A stretch of 16,341 bases of DNA from an uncultured Clostridia bacterium (GTDB lineage Bacteria; Bacillota; Clostridia; Christensenellales; CAG-917). The DNA lies in NCBI GenBank assembly GCA_946056785.1, contig CAMGKS010000012.1, forward strand, positions 1 to 16,341, written 5' to 3'. The notes under the pieces are model-generated. The model was not told the origin of the DNA. It saw only the letters and a program-made list of their open reading frames with translations, and made no database searches. The position numbers and the translations under genes are program-made. Shown piece after piece: positions 7,161 to 14,089 of the stretch (positions within the stretch are counted from its first letter, which is position 1; each line of letters starts with the position of its first letter).

Positions 7161-7185
7161 CTGAATTCAGACGTTTCGACGTCTG
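7161..7185 (-). promoter_or_regulatory. Stem-loop in the nrdD leader
   Basis: Arms CAGACGT (7168-7174) and ACGTCTG (7179-7185) form a 7-bp stem with a four-base loop. The overlapping palindrome CTGAATTCAG (7161-7170) could pair instead. Both lie between the predicted transcription start (about 7198) and the AGGAG ribosome site. A role in leader stability or translation is possible but unproven. Confidence 0.45.
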
Positions 7186-7204
7186 TTTTTGTTTTGCAAG
7201 ATTA

Positions 7205-7233
7205 ATCTAACACAACTATATGTAGTTTGTCAA
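7205..7233 (-). promoter_or_regulatory. nrdD promoter
   Basis: On the minus strand, a perfect TTGACA -35 (7233-7228), a 17-base spacer, then a weak -10, TTAGAT (7210-7205). The spacer is almost filled by an NrdR box and another NrdR box lies just upstream of the -35. The expected leader is about 55 bases. Confidence 0.6.
7213..7228. promoter_or_regulatory. NrdR box, promoter-proximal
   Basis: CAACTATATGTAGTTT matches the known NrdR box consensus (acaCwAtATaTwGtgt) at about 12 of 16 positions and keeps the CTATAT core. It lies between the -35 and -10 of nrdD. Its centre is 32 bp, close to three helical turns, from the next box, which is typical of paired NrdR sites. Confidence 0.75.
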
Positions 7234-7244
7234 TACTAAATTAC

Positions 7245-7260
7245 ACACAATATATAGTTT
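7245..7260. promoter_or_regulatory. NrdR box, promoter-distal member of the pair
   Basis: ACACAATATATAGTTT matches the NrdR consensus at 15 of 16 positions. It lies just upstream of the nrdD -35 and on the same helical face as the box at 7213-7228. Confidence 0.85.
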
Positions 7261-7499
7261 TTTTGTGAAACTTTTTTAAAAACTGTTTCACGGCGGATTT
7301 TAATGCATAAACGGCTGAAATAGGTGCTTTTTTGCATAAATTTCCGCATATAGCGACAAAATTAAACTATATTCACTCATTTATTTTTATAAATTTATAC
7401 GCAGCTTATAAATTTATGCAATTTTTTACGTTTTTTTGTCTTTTTTTCATACATATAAAAAAGAAAATTGTAAAAATTAAAATTGTAAATCAATAAAAC

Positions 7500-7537
7500 A
7501 AAACACTATATATTGTGTCGTCAATATATAGTGTTTT
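7500..7537. promoter_or_regulatory. Two further NrdR boxes forming a perfect 16-bp inverted repeat
   Basis: ACACTATATATTGTGT (7503-7518) matches the NrdR consensus at all 16 positions. A second box lies at 7519-7534 (CAATATATAGTGT core), centred 16 bp away. Together they form arms AAAACACTATATATTG (7500-7515) and CAATATATAGTGTTTT (7522-7537) around a six-base loop, with T residues after it on the plus strand. The minus strand has TTGACG (7524-7519) immediately before the perfect box, as at the nrdD promoter, but no good -10. It could be a distal operator, a decayed second promoter, or a weak terminator for the gene upstream. Confidence 0.75.
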
Positions 7538-7562
7538 TTTGCTATAGCGTTTTCTTTGCTTT

Positions 7563-7632
7563 CCTTGCCTCTATAAAGCGTTAAGTCTTTAAAGATATTT
7601 GCCTTGCCGCTATAAAGCGTTACGTCTTTAAA
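7563..7632. repeat. 31-bp direct repeat, two copies
   Basis: The copies are 7563-7593 and 7602-7632, with 29 of 31 bases identical and a period of 39 bp. Both contain CTATAAAGCGTTA and GTCTTTAAA. No function is evident. Confidence 0.9.
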
Positions 7633-7838
7633 ATTGCCTTATTAAATTTGTTTTTCTTTATAGTCTTTTCCGTTTTTAACGTCGGTTCGATTTATTTAAG
7701 CATATAAACCTTATCATATAAACTTTATTCATAACGCTTCACGTTTGCAGATAGCCTCGTTAAAAACCGTTTCTCCCTTTTATTTAAGCAAATCGATAAC
7801 GCCCGTATAGAAGAAAATCTGAATTAAACAACTTTTTA

Positions 7839-9248
7839 TCAACTTGTCTCCCCCGTTAAACCTTGCTTTAACAGTTCGGCGTCGACTTTTGTTTCCACCT
7901 CAAAACTTATCGTTGTTCCGCTTATTTTGCACACGATATTTCCGTTAAGGTCTGTCCTATAAAAAGTTACGTTTCTTGCTATCAGTCTGTCTAAAGTCGC
8001 CTGACGAGGATGATTAAACGTGTTTCCGCTTGCGTTGCAACTGATGAATGCATATTCAACCGTTATGAAATCGAGGAATTCGTTTGTGGTCGACGTTTCG
8101 CTTCCGTGATGTCCTACCTTTAATACGTCGCAATCGAGCTTATCAACGCCGTAAAACTCTTTTGCCTTTTCAATAAAATTAGGCTCGTTTATTTCGTTGG
8201 AATCGCCCGTTAAAACGACTCTCTTGCCGTTGTATTGCAAAATGCCAATCGGCGAAACTGCGTTCTTTTTATGTGCATCGCCGAGATTCGCGCTATCCCA
8301 TTCCTCTTGCGTATAGCAGAAGAAATCGATTTTATACGTTTCGCCCTCGATAGCAAAGTTGCCGATGTTAAGAATTATGTCGGCAAGGTTGCCGTCCGAA
8401 GCGACTTCGGTCAATGCTCCAAGATAGAACTTTGTATAAACGTCACTGTCAATCGTATCTTCATCGGTAAACATAGCAACCCTGTCCGCCGGAAGAGCTG
8501 CAAACTGTTCGGCAAATTTATCTTTCGTCGATCCCGACTTTACGTTTGGCATATAAATGTTATCTACGACAAATCCCGCAAGCACTTTATCAAGCTGGTC
8601 GACGTGGTCTTCATCACAGTGAGTGAGCATAAGATAATCGATTTGTCCATCGGTTATATACTTTTCAAGATACGGCTTGGTAGTCTCTTCATAACTATAT
8701 CCCGTGCTTTTGTTTCCGCAGTCAATCAGCATTTCTTTTCCGTCAGGGAACAAAATTAAAATGCAATCGCCTTGACCGACGTCAAGCATATGTACCTGCA
8801 ATTCGCCGTCGGCAATCAGGACTTCGCCGCCGTTTGAATTTCCGGAATTTTCATCACGGTGCAAAATCGAATAATATATCCATTCATCTACTTGATTTTT
8901 AAAATCGCTGTTTGTTACGTAAACGATAGCAAACACTATTGCCGCAATCAAAATAATAGCTACTATCGTAAGCGTCAAGGCAAGTGCCGTTTTCTTTTTC
9001 ATTTTTACTCCTGCAACTTTTACGTTTGTTTTTCCAACCTCTACGAGCGGTTTTTCATCACTGCCCTTGCTATCGGTCTTAGCTTTCGACGTCTGCTTAG
9101 TTGACGTACTCTTTGCCGTCGACTTAGAGGCGGTTTTGCTCTTTGTCGAACTTGTCGTGTTTTTTGTTGTCGTTTTTGCCGAATTTTTGCTTGTCGAAGT
9201 AGTCTTTTTCTTGGCTGTGGATTTGTTGTTTTCTTCTCCTTTTGCCAT
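7839..9248 (-). CDS. Membrane-anchored ComEC-like metallo-beta-lactamase-fold protein
   Basis: The 469-residue protein has three parts. Residues 1-66 are low-complexity Lys/Ser/Thr/Ala. One membrane helix lies at 87-111. The C-terminal half is the metallo-hydrolase domain seen at the end of ComEC/Rec2: LDVGQGDCILI (155-165), LTHCDEDH (His 210, Asp 212, Asp 214, His 215), VVLTGDSN, VGHHGSETST and a final NTFNHPRQATLDRL. The metal ligands look intact, so a hydrolase or nuclease-like activity is possible. The ComEC channel domain is absent, so this is not ComEC itself. The very basic N-terminus should stay in the cytoplasm, which puts the hydrolase domain outside. The ATG has GGAGG five bases upstream. 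A terminator separates it from dapL, so it is probably monocistronic. Confidence 0.85.
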   Translation of the reverse strand: MAKGEENNKSTAKKKTTSTSKNSAKTTTKNTTSSTKSKTASKSTAKSTSTKQTSKAKTDSKGSDEKPLVEVGKTNVKVAGVKMKKKTALALTLTIVAIILIAAIVFAIVYVTNSDFKNQVDEWIYYSILHRDENSGNSNGGEVLIADGELQVHMLDVGQGDCILILFPDGKEMLIDCGNKSTGYSYEETTKPYLEKYITDGQIDYLMLTHCDEDHVDQLDKVLAGFVVDNIYMPNVKSGSTKDKFAEQFAALPADRVAMFTDEDTIDSDVYTKFYLGALTEVASDGNLADIILNIGNFAIEGETYKIDFFCYTQEEWDSANLGDAHKKNAVSPIGILQYNGKRVVLTGDSNEINEPNFIEKAKEFYGVDKLDCDVLKVGHHGSETSTTNEFLDFITVEYAFISCNASGNTFNHPRQATLDRLIARNVTFYRTDLNGNIVCKISGTTISFEVETKVDAELLKQGLTGETS

Positions 9249-9268
9249 TACAACCTCCGCTTTTTTCT

Positions 9269-9297
9269 ATTGTATTCAAATTTTTAAAAGGTGACAC
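9269..9297 (-). promoter_or_regulatory. Weak candidate promoter of the metallo-hydrolase gene
   Basis: On the minus strand, GTGTCA (9297-9292), 17 bases, then TACAAT (9274-9269). Four of six and five of six positions match the sigma-A consensus. It overlaps the hairpin of the preceding terminator. Confidence 0.35.
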
Positions 9298-9311
9298 TTC
9301 TGCCACCTTTT
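9281..9311 (-). terminator. Terminator between dapL and the metallo-hydrolase gene
   Basis: Arms AAAAGGTG (9286-9293) and CACCTTTT (9304-9311) enclose ten bases, immediately after the dapL stop. The minus-strand U-run is short and interrupted. The plus-strand T-run is better, although no plus-strand gene needs it. Confidence 0.55.
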
Positions 9312-9313
9312 TT

Positions 9314-10504
9314 TCATTTTTTCAAGTCAATAACAGCCTGCTTAAATTTAGCCATGGCTTTGATTACGTTTTCTCTGTCGCCAAAAGCAGTGAGTCTTAA
9401 ATAACCCTCGCCGTGTTCACCGAAGCCAACACCCGGAGTTCCCGCAACACCGTACGACAAAAGATAATCGAAAAATTCCCATGATCCCATATCTTCAGGG
9501 CATTTAAGCCAGATATACGGAGAATTTTTGCCGCCGATATACCAGATGCCGAGTTCGTCCAAAACGTCCATCATAACTTTGGCATTGCCTAAATAATACT
9601 TAATGTTTTCTCTCGTCTGCTTATATCCTTCTTCGGTAAATACGGCTTCCGCCCCCTTTTGAATGATATAAGAAACGCCGTTGAATTTCGTCGTTTGGCG
9701 GCGAAGCCATAACTTGTTCAATTTTGTTCCTTCTCTGACAAGCTCGTCAGGAACAATAGTATAACCAAGTCTTGTTCCCGTAAAGCCGGCGGTTTTTGAC
9801 AAAGAGCATATTTCAATAGCGCAAGTCTTTGCTCCTTCTATTTCAAAAATCGAAGTAGGCAAGTTTTTATCGGTGATAAAAGCTTCGTAAGCACTATCAA
9901 ACAATATGATTGCGTCTTTTTTGTTTGCATAATCGACCCATGCTTTAAGACCTGCTTTATCGTACACCGCCCCCGTAGGATTGCACGGCGAGCAAATGTA
10001 AATAATATCGGCGTCAACTTTATCGTCAGGCAACGGCAAGAAATTGTTTTCCGAATTGCCTTCGTAAAACTTTATCTTTCTGCCTGCCATTACGTTTGTG
10101 TCGAGATACACAGGATAAACTATGTCGCTCATCAAAACCGTATTGTCGACGCTGAAAATATCGAGAACGTTTCCGAGGTCGCTTTTCGCTCCGTCCGAAA
10201 TGAAAATCTCAGACGGTTTAACCGTAACGCCTTTTCCCTTATAATATTCGGCAATTTTATCCCTTAAAAACGCATATCCCTGCTCGTCGCCGTAACCTTT
10301 AAAAGTTTCTTTATTTCCCATTTCCTGCGACGCTTTTTTAAGAGCTTCGACAACTATTTCGGGAAGAGGCAAAGTGACGTCGCCTATCGACAAACGGATA
10401 ATTTCCTTGTCGGGATGCTTTTCCTTGTCCTCTCTGATTTTTCTTGCTACCGTGCTGAAAAGATAACTTTCATTGATATTGTGATAATTTGAATTGATTT
10501 TCAT
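9314..10504 (-). CDS. dapL: LL-diaminopimelate aminotransferase
   Basis: This PLP-dependent fold type I aminotransferase converts tetrahydrodipicolinate directly to LL-diaminopimelate using glutamate. Signature segments are YLFSTVARKIRE, IIRLSIGDVTLPLP, GYGDEQGYAFLRDKIA, ICSPCNPTGAVYD and SLSKTAGFTGTRLGY, whose Lys (237 from the chosen start) binds PLP. I chose the ATG at 10502-10504 (396 residues, starting MKINSNYHNINESYLFS as usual for DapL). AGAGGT is well placed before it. An in-frame ATG at 10525 would add seven residues and overlap guaA by ten bases. The chosen start lies 11 bases after the guaA stop. With dapF two genes upstream it supplies meso-diaminopimelate for lysine and peptidoglycan. 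Confidence 0.95.
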   Translation of the reverse strand: MKINSNYHNINESYLFSTVARKIREDKEKHPDKEIIRLSIGDVTLPLPEIVVEALKKASQEMGNKETFKGYGDEQGYAFLRDKIAEYYKGKGVTVKPSEIFISDGAKSDLGNVLDIFSVDNTVLMSDIVYPVYLDTNVMAGRKIKFYEGNSENNFLPLPDDKVDADIIYICSPCNPTGAVYDKAGLKAWVDYANKKDAIILFDSAYEAFITDKNLPTSIFEIEGAKTCAIEICSLSKTAGFTGTRLGYTIVPDELVREGTKLNKLWLRRQTTKFNGVSYIIQKGAEAVFTEEGYKQTRENIKYYLGNAKVMMDVLDELGIWYIGGKNSPYIWLKCPEDMGSWEFFDYLLSYGVAGTPGVGFGEHGEGYLRLTAFGDRENVIKAMAKFKQAVIDLKK

Positions 10505-10515
10505 ATATACCTCTT

Positions 10516-12039
10516 TTATTCCCATTCTATTGTCGCAGGCGGTTTTCCCGAAATATCATAGACGACTCTGGAAACTCCGTCTACTTCGTTTGCGATTCTC
10601 GAAGCGACCTTTTCAAGCACTTCGTGCGGTACTCTGCAACATTCAGCCGTCATAAAATCGCTGGTCACAACCGCTCTTAGTGCAAGTATATAATCATACG
10701 TGCGGCTGTCGCCCATAACACCGACCGAACGCATATTTGTTAAGACTGCAAAATATTGATTTGCCTTAACGTTTGCCGCTTCCATTTCGCCCGTAAAAAT
10801 TGCGTCTGCTTCCCTTAAAATTTCAAGTTTTTCTTCGGTTATATCGCCTATAATTCTTACTGCAAGTCCCGGTCCCGGGAAAGGCTGACGATAAACAAGT
10901 TTGTCAGGCAATCCCAATTTCTTGCCGATTACCCTTACTTCGTCTTTAAAAAGTCCTCTGAGCGGTTCTACAAGTTCTTTAAAACTCATGTCTTTCGGCA
11001 AGCCGCCGACGTTGTGATGGCTTTTTATGTTAGCGCTGTTTTTTGCTCCCGATTCTATTACATCGGGATATATCGTTCCCTGCGCTAAAAATTTAACTTC
11101 GCCGAATTTTTTCGCTTCGTCCTGAAATACGTTTATAAATTCCGCGCCGATGATTTTTCTCTTCGTTTCAGGGTCGGTTACTCCCTTTAACTTTTCAAGG
11201 AAACGGTCTTTAGCGTTTGCTCTTATGAATCTAAGATCAAAGTCTTTAAAAGCCGCTTCAACTTCGTCTCCCTCGTTTTTACGCATAAGACCGTGATCGA
11301 CGAAAATACACACAAGTTGGTTTCCTATTGCTTTTGATAAAAGGGCTGCCACAACAGAGCTGTCTACTCCGCCGGAAAGTCCTAGTATTACCGTTTCGTT
11401 TCCTACTTGTTTTTTGACTTTTGCGATCTGTTCTTCGATGTATCCTTCCATCGTATAATCGCCGCTTGCTTTGCATACACCGTAAACAAAGTTACGAAGC
11501 ATCGCTTTTCCGTTAGGCGTATGTTCGACTTCCGGGTGAAATTGCACGGCATACAGTTTTTTATTGTCGTCCGCCATGGAAGCGTTCGGGCAGTCTTTCG
11601 TCTTTGCGGTGCATTTAAAACCGTCCGGGAGTTTGGCAACGTAATCGGTATGCGACATCAATGCAATCTGTTTTTCGTCAAGTCCTTTAAAAAGTTCGCC
11701 GTCCGTATCGACCGTTACGTCTATTTTGCCGTATTCGCTCACTTTGCAAGGAATAACTTCGCCGCCCAATTTGTACGCCATAAGTTGCATTCCGTAGCAG
11801 ATTCCCAAAATAGGAATACCCATTTCAAACAGTTCTTTCTTGCATGTAGGTGCGTCTTTAGCGTAAACGGAATTAGGTCCGCCGGTTAAAATTATCCCAA
11901 TAGGATCGATACTGCGGATTTCATCAAGCGACGTATCGCCCGGTTTGATGATAGAAAGGACGTTCATTTCTCTTACACGACGGGCAATCAATTCTTTATA
12001 CTGACCGCCAAAGTCTAAGACTAAAATAGTTTGGTTCAA
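10516..12039 (-). CDS. guaA: GMP synthase (glutamine-hydrolysing)
   Basis: The 507-residue protein is full length. The class I glutamine amidotransferase domain (about 1-190) has the nucleophile Cys 81 in GICYGMQ, and His 168 and Glu 170 in QFHPEVEHT. The ATP-pyrophosphatase domain has the SGGVDSS loop at 222-228. The C-terminal dimerisation domain ends in the typical KPPATIEWE. It converts XMP to GMP with ATP and glutamine. The start codon is TTG (12037-12039), overlapping the dapF stop TGA. GGAGG lies seven bases upstream, and no ATG fits before the conserved ILVLDFGGQY. The overlap with dapF implies translational coupling. GMP synthesis between two diaminopimelate genes is an uncommon arrangement. 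Confidence 0.97.
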   Translation of the reverse strand: MNQTILVLDFGGQYKELIARRVREMNVLSIIKPGDTSLDEIRSIDPIGIILTGGPNSVYAKDAPTCKKELFEMGIPILGICYGMQLMAYKLGGEVIPCKVSEYGKIDVTVDTDGELFKGLDEKQIALMSHTDYVAKLPDGFKCTAKTKDCPNASMADDNKKLYAVQFHPEVEHTPNGKAMLRNFVYGVCKASGDYTMEGYIEEQIAKVKKQVGNETVILGLSGGVDSSVVAALLSKAIGNQLVCIFVDHGLMRKNEGDEVEAAFKDFDLRFIRANAKDRFLEKLKGVTDPETKRKIIGAEFINVFQDEAKKFGEVKFLAQGTIYPDVIESGAKNSANIKSHHNVGGLPKDMSFKELVEPLRGLFKDEVRVIGKKLGLPDKLVYRQPFPGPGLAVRIIGDITEEKLEILREADAIFTGEMEAANVKANQYFAVLTNMRSVGVMGDSRTYDYILALRAVVTSDFMTAECCRVPHEVLEKVASRIANEVDGVSRVVYDISGKPPATIEWE

Positions 12040-12893
12040 ACTTCTACCTCCCCGTTAAAGACGACTTCTGCTTTGCCTGTCATCATAACGCAATCGTCTG
12101 TATAATTTATAACAAGGTCTCCCCCACGGAGAGAAACCGTTATATCTCTGCCTTTGTCGGCGTATCCGTTCAAAACCGTTGCAACCGTAGAAGCACAAGC
12201 TCCCGTGCCGCAGGCAAGAGTCTCGCCCGAACCGCGCTCCCATACTCTCATTTTGATATGAGTTCTGTCTATAATCTCTATAAATTCCGTATTCACTCTG
12301 TCAGGGAAATATTCGGCGTTTTCAAATTTTACGCCCACCTTTTCTATATCGAGCGTATCGAGACTGCCCAGCCACTCGGCGTCCTTTAAATAAACGACGC
12401 AATGAGGGTTTCCCATAGAAACGCAGGTTACCTTATATTCTTTGCCGTCTACCGTAATCGGCTTTGATACAACCTTTCCGTCAAACGTTGTAGGAATTTT
12501 TCTGCCGTCAAGCTCTGCTTTTCCCATATTGACTTTGACGGTATCGACTTTTCCGTCTTTCAAAAAAAGTTGAAGATATTTTATTCCCGATAACGTTTCC
12601 ACGCTTATTTCGGTCTTATTTACAATTTTATTGTCGTAAAGATATTTTCCTACGCATCTTATTGCGTTTCCGCACATTTTTCCTTCGCTGCCGTCAAGGT
12701 TGAACATACGCATTTTAGCATCCGCAACGTCAGACGGGCAAATCAAAACTATACCGTCGCCGCCTATACCGAAATGGCGGTCGCTCAATTTAACGGCAAG
12801 AGCGTTAGGGTCGTCGATTTTAGTTTCAAAACAGTTGAAATAGATATAATCGTTGCCTATACCCTGCATTTTCGTAAAAGATAATTTTGTCAT
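12036..12893 (-). CDS. dapF: Diaminopimelate epimerase
   Basis: The 285-residue enzyme interconverts LL- and meso-diaminopimelate. The two catalytic cysteines are visible: Cys 74 in GKMCGNAIRC and Cys 228 in LACGTGACAS. The N-terminal FTKMQGIGNDYIYF and the internal GNPHCVVY segment are typical of the family. The ATG has GAGG four bases upstream. It is the first gene of the dapF-guaA-dapL operon, with a sigma-A-like promoter about 30-55 bases upstream and a very short leader. That leader leaves no room for a lysine or purine riboswitch. The stop TGA overlaps the guaA start. Together with DapL it completes the aminotransferase variant of the lysine pathway. Confidence 0.96.
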   Translation of the reverse strand: MTKLSFTKMQGIGNDYIYFNCFETKIDDPNALAVKLSDRHFGIGGDGIVLICPSDVADAKMRMFNLDGSEGKMCGNAIRCVGKYLYDNKIVNKTEISVETLSGIKYLQLFLKDGKVDTVKVNMGKAELDGRKIPTTFDGKVVSKPITVDGKEYKVTCVSMGNPHCVVYLKDAEWLGSLDTLDIEKVGVKFENAEYFPDRVNTEFIEIIDRTHIKMRVWERGSGETLACGTGACASTVATVLNGYADKGRDITVSLRGGDLVINYTDDCVMMTGKAEVVFNGEVEV

Positions 12894-12920
12894 AAAACCT
12901 CGATTTTTTTACTTTATTTT

Positions 12921-12949
12921 ATGATAATACATTTCAAAATTTTTGTAAA
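12921..12949 (-). promoter_or_regulatory. Promoter of the dapF-guaA-dapL operon
   Basis: On the minus strand, TTTACA (12949-12944), exactly 17 bases, then TATCAT (12926-12921). Each hexamer matches the sigma-A consensus at five of six positions. The expected start near 12914 gives a leader of about 20 bases. Confidence 0.65.
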
Positions 12950-12970
12950 TAAAAAACCCCGACTTGGGGT
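12950..12970 (-). terminator. Rho-independent terminator of the four-helix membrane protein gene
   Basis: Arms ACCCC (12956-12960) and GGGGT (12966-12970) enclose five bases. The minus-strand transcript continues with six U residues. It lies 64 bases after the stop at 13035 and directly abuts the dapF promoter, so it insulates the two units. Confidence 0.85.
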
Positions 12971-13034
12971 AATTTATTATAGCAATTCGTCCATAAATCG
13001 TATTATTCCGTTTTCTGTTATTAGTTTAAAATTA

Positions 13035-14021
13035 TCAATCTTTGCTACTATCCGTTTCTTTTTTAAATTTAAAAAGTCGGCGTCCTTTATTCTTTGCTTT
13101 ATTATCGTCAGACGTATCGACGGTTTCGTTAAAATTCGTTACGTCGCACGCCACTTTATCTATTACTTTCGGGGAAACTTTTCTAAAAAAGCCGCTCCTT
13201 TTCCCCGTTTTGCCGTCGCCCGACAAGGCTGAATTACGACTGTCTGTTGCCGACTGATTGACGTCGGTTAACGTGGAATTCTCCTTAGCGGTTTGACTGC
13301 TTGTCGCCGATTCGCCGTTTTTTGCAAGTTTATCGGCTTTCCGCTCCTCTTTAAGTCTTTTCTTTTCTGCCGCCGCTTCTTCCTTTTGTCTTTTGCGTTC
13401 GGCTTTAGCTTTTTTCTTTACGCTTCTGTTTTTAGCGTACGTAACGATATTCGTAAGAGTCTTGCTCTCTTTGATTTTTTCGTCGATAGCTTCCTTTGCA
13501 ATCTGAGCGCCGAGCTTTGCAAGTTTCGGTATAACGTTTGTCAGTATCAAAGTTACAAGTTTAAATACAATGGTTAAAGCCGCAAACAAGATAGTTAAAA
13601 TTGCTACTAAAAGCGAAACGACTTTGTTTATCTCGCTGCCTGATACGCTTGACAGCACAACGCTTATTGTCAAAACGGTATGTATTACGTTGAGTATGGC
13701 TTTAAAAACGGAAATGCCCGTTTTGTACGTTTTAAGCAACATGCGTTTTTTCTTTTTGCCTTCTACTGCAAATATGAAAAGCGATAAAAAGATAAGTACG
13801 TAAATGCCCAACGCCCCTAAAGAGACGTAACGGTATATAGGATTGCCGAACTTTGCAAAAACAGAATATATCAAAAACGCCGTGCTGAAAAGCAAGGATA
13901 TAATCGTCCAGGCAAGCGACAATTTCTGAAAAACAGCGATTTTGTCTTTCAGTTCCTGCATCGCCGTCTTTTTGGGCGTTGTCTCTTCCTTAAATTCTCC
14001 GTTTTCGATTTTGTCCGTCAT
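13035..14021 (-). CDS. Four-helix membrane protein with basic coiled-coil tail, function unknown
   Basis: I do not recognise this 328-residue protein. An acidic then basic N-terminus (1-32) precedes four predicted membrane helices at about 36-56, 64-86, 103-125 and 132-160. A charged linker (165-198) follows, then a Lys/Arg/Glu/Ala-rich segment at 200-235 (KKKAKAERKRQKEEAAAEKK) likely to be a coiled coil. A polar Ser/Thr/Asn tail ends in a basic patch (RRLFKFKK). No enzyme motif is visible. Both ends should be cytoplasmic. The ATG overlaps by one base the stop of a possible 22-codon reading frame upstream (TAATG), and the ribosome site AGGA is weak and rather far away. A terminator follows. 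A membrane scaffold or nucleic-acid-tethering role would be pure guesswork. Confidence 0.8.
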   Translation of the reverse strand: MTDKIENGEFKEETTPKKTAMQELKDKIAVFQKLSLAWTIISLLFSTAFLIYSVFAKFGNPIYRYVSLGALGIYVLIFLSLFIFAVEGKKKKRMLLKTYKTGISVFKAILNVIHTVLTISVVLSSVSGSEINKVVSLLVAILTILFAALTIVFKLVTLILTNVIPKLAKLGAQIAKEAIDEKIKESKTLTNIVTYAKNRSVKKKAKAERKRQKEEAAAEKKRLKEERKADKLAKNGESATSSQTAKENSTLTDVNQSATDSRNSALSGDGKTGKRSGFFRKVSPKVIDKVACDVTNFNETVDTSDDNKAKNKGRRLFKFKKETDSSKD

Positions 14022-14089
14022 TAGATTTTCCTATAATTCGTATTTTTCTTTTCTTGTTTTATAGCTGCTTCTCTTTTAGTTTTTACCAT
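14021..14089 (-). CDS. Possible small leader peptide (22 residues)
   Basis: The ATG at 14087-14089 opens a 22-codon basic frame (MVKTKREAAIKQEKKNTNYR followed by KI) whose TAA overlaps the ATG of the next gene as TAATG, the arrangement typical of translational coupling. The ribosome site is poor (only GAG). A TATAAT box at 14218-14213 could drive a transcript that includes it, but its -35 is weak. The frame may be chance. Confidence 0.25.
   Translation of the reverse strand: MVKTKREAAIKQEKKNTNYRKI

Larger units (their letters stand above)
7144..7838. other. Long spacer upstream of nrdD
   Basis: This 695-bp spacer holds the nrdD leader stem-loop, promoter, two pairs of NrdR boxes and a 31-bp direct repeat. 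The rest is AT-rich with small palindromes, such as TATAAATTTATA at 7388-7399 and ATAAATTTAT at 7408-7417. I find no convincing gene: an 18-codon minus-strand frame near 7681-7735 lacks a ribosome site. No clear terminator follows the gene that ends at 7839. Confidence 0.6.

Noticed and set aside
7681..7735. 18-codon minus-strand frame in the spacer after the metallo-hydrolase gene
   Set aside because: No ribosome site and no supporting context.
10505..10525. Upstream ATG at 10525 as the start of dapL
   Set aside because: It overlaps guaA, adds residues not typical of DapL, and the AGAGGT site fits the ATG at 10504.
12894..12950. Lysine or purine riboswitch before dapF-guaA-dapL
   Set aside because: The promoter lies so close to dapF that the leader is only about 20 bases, and no aptamer-like structure is present.
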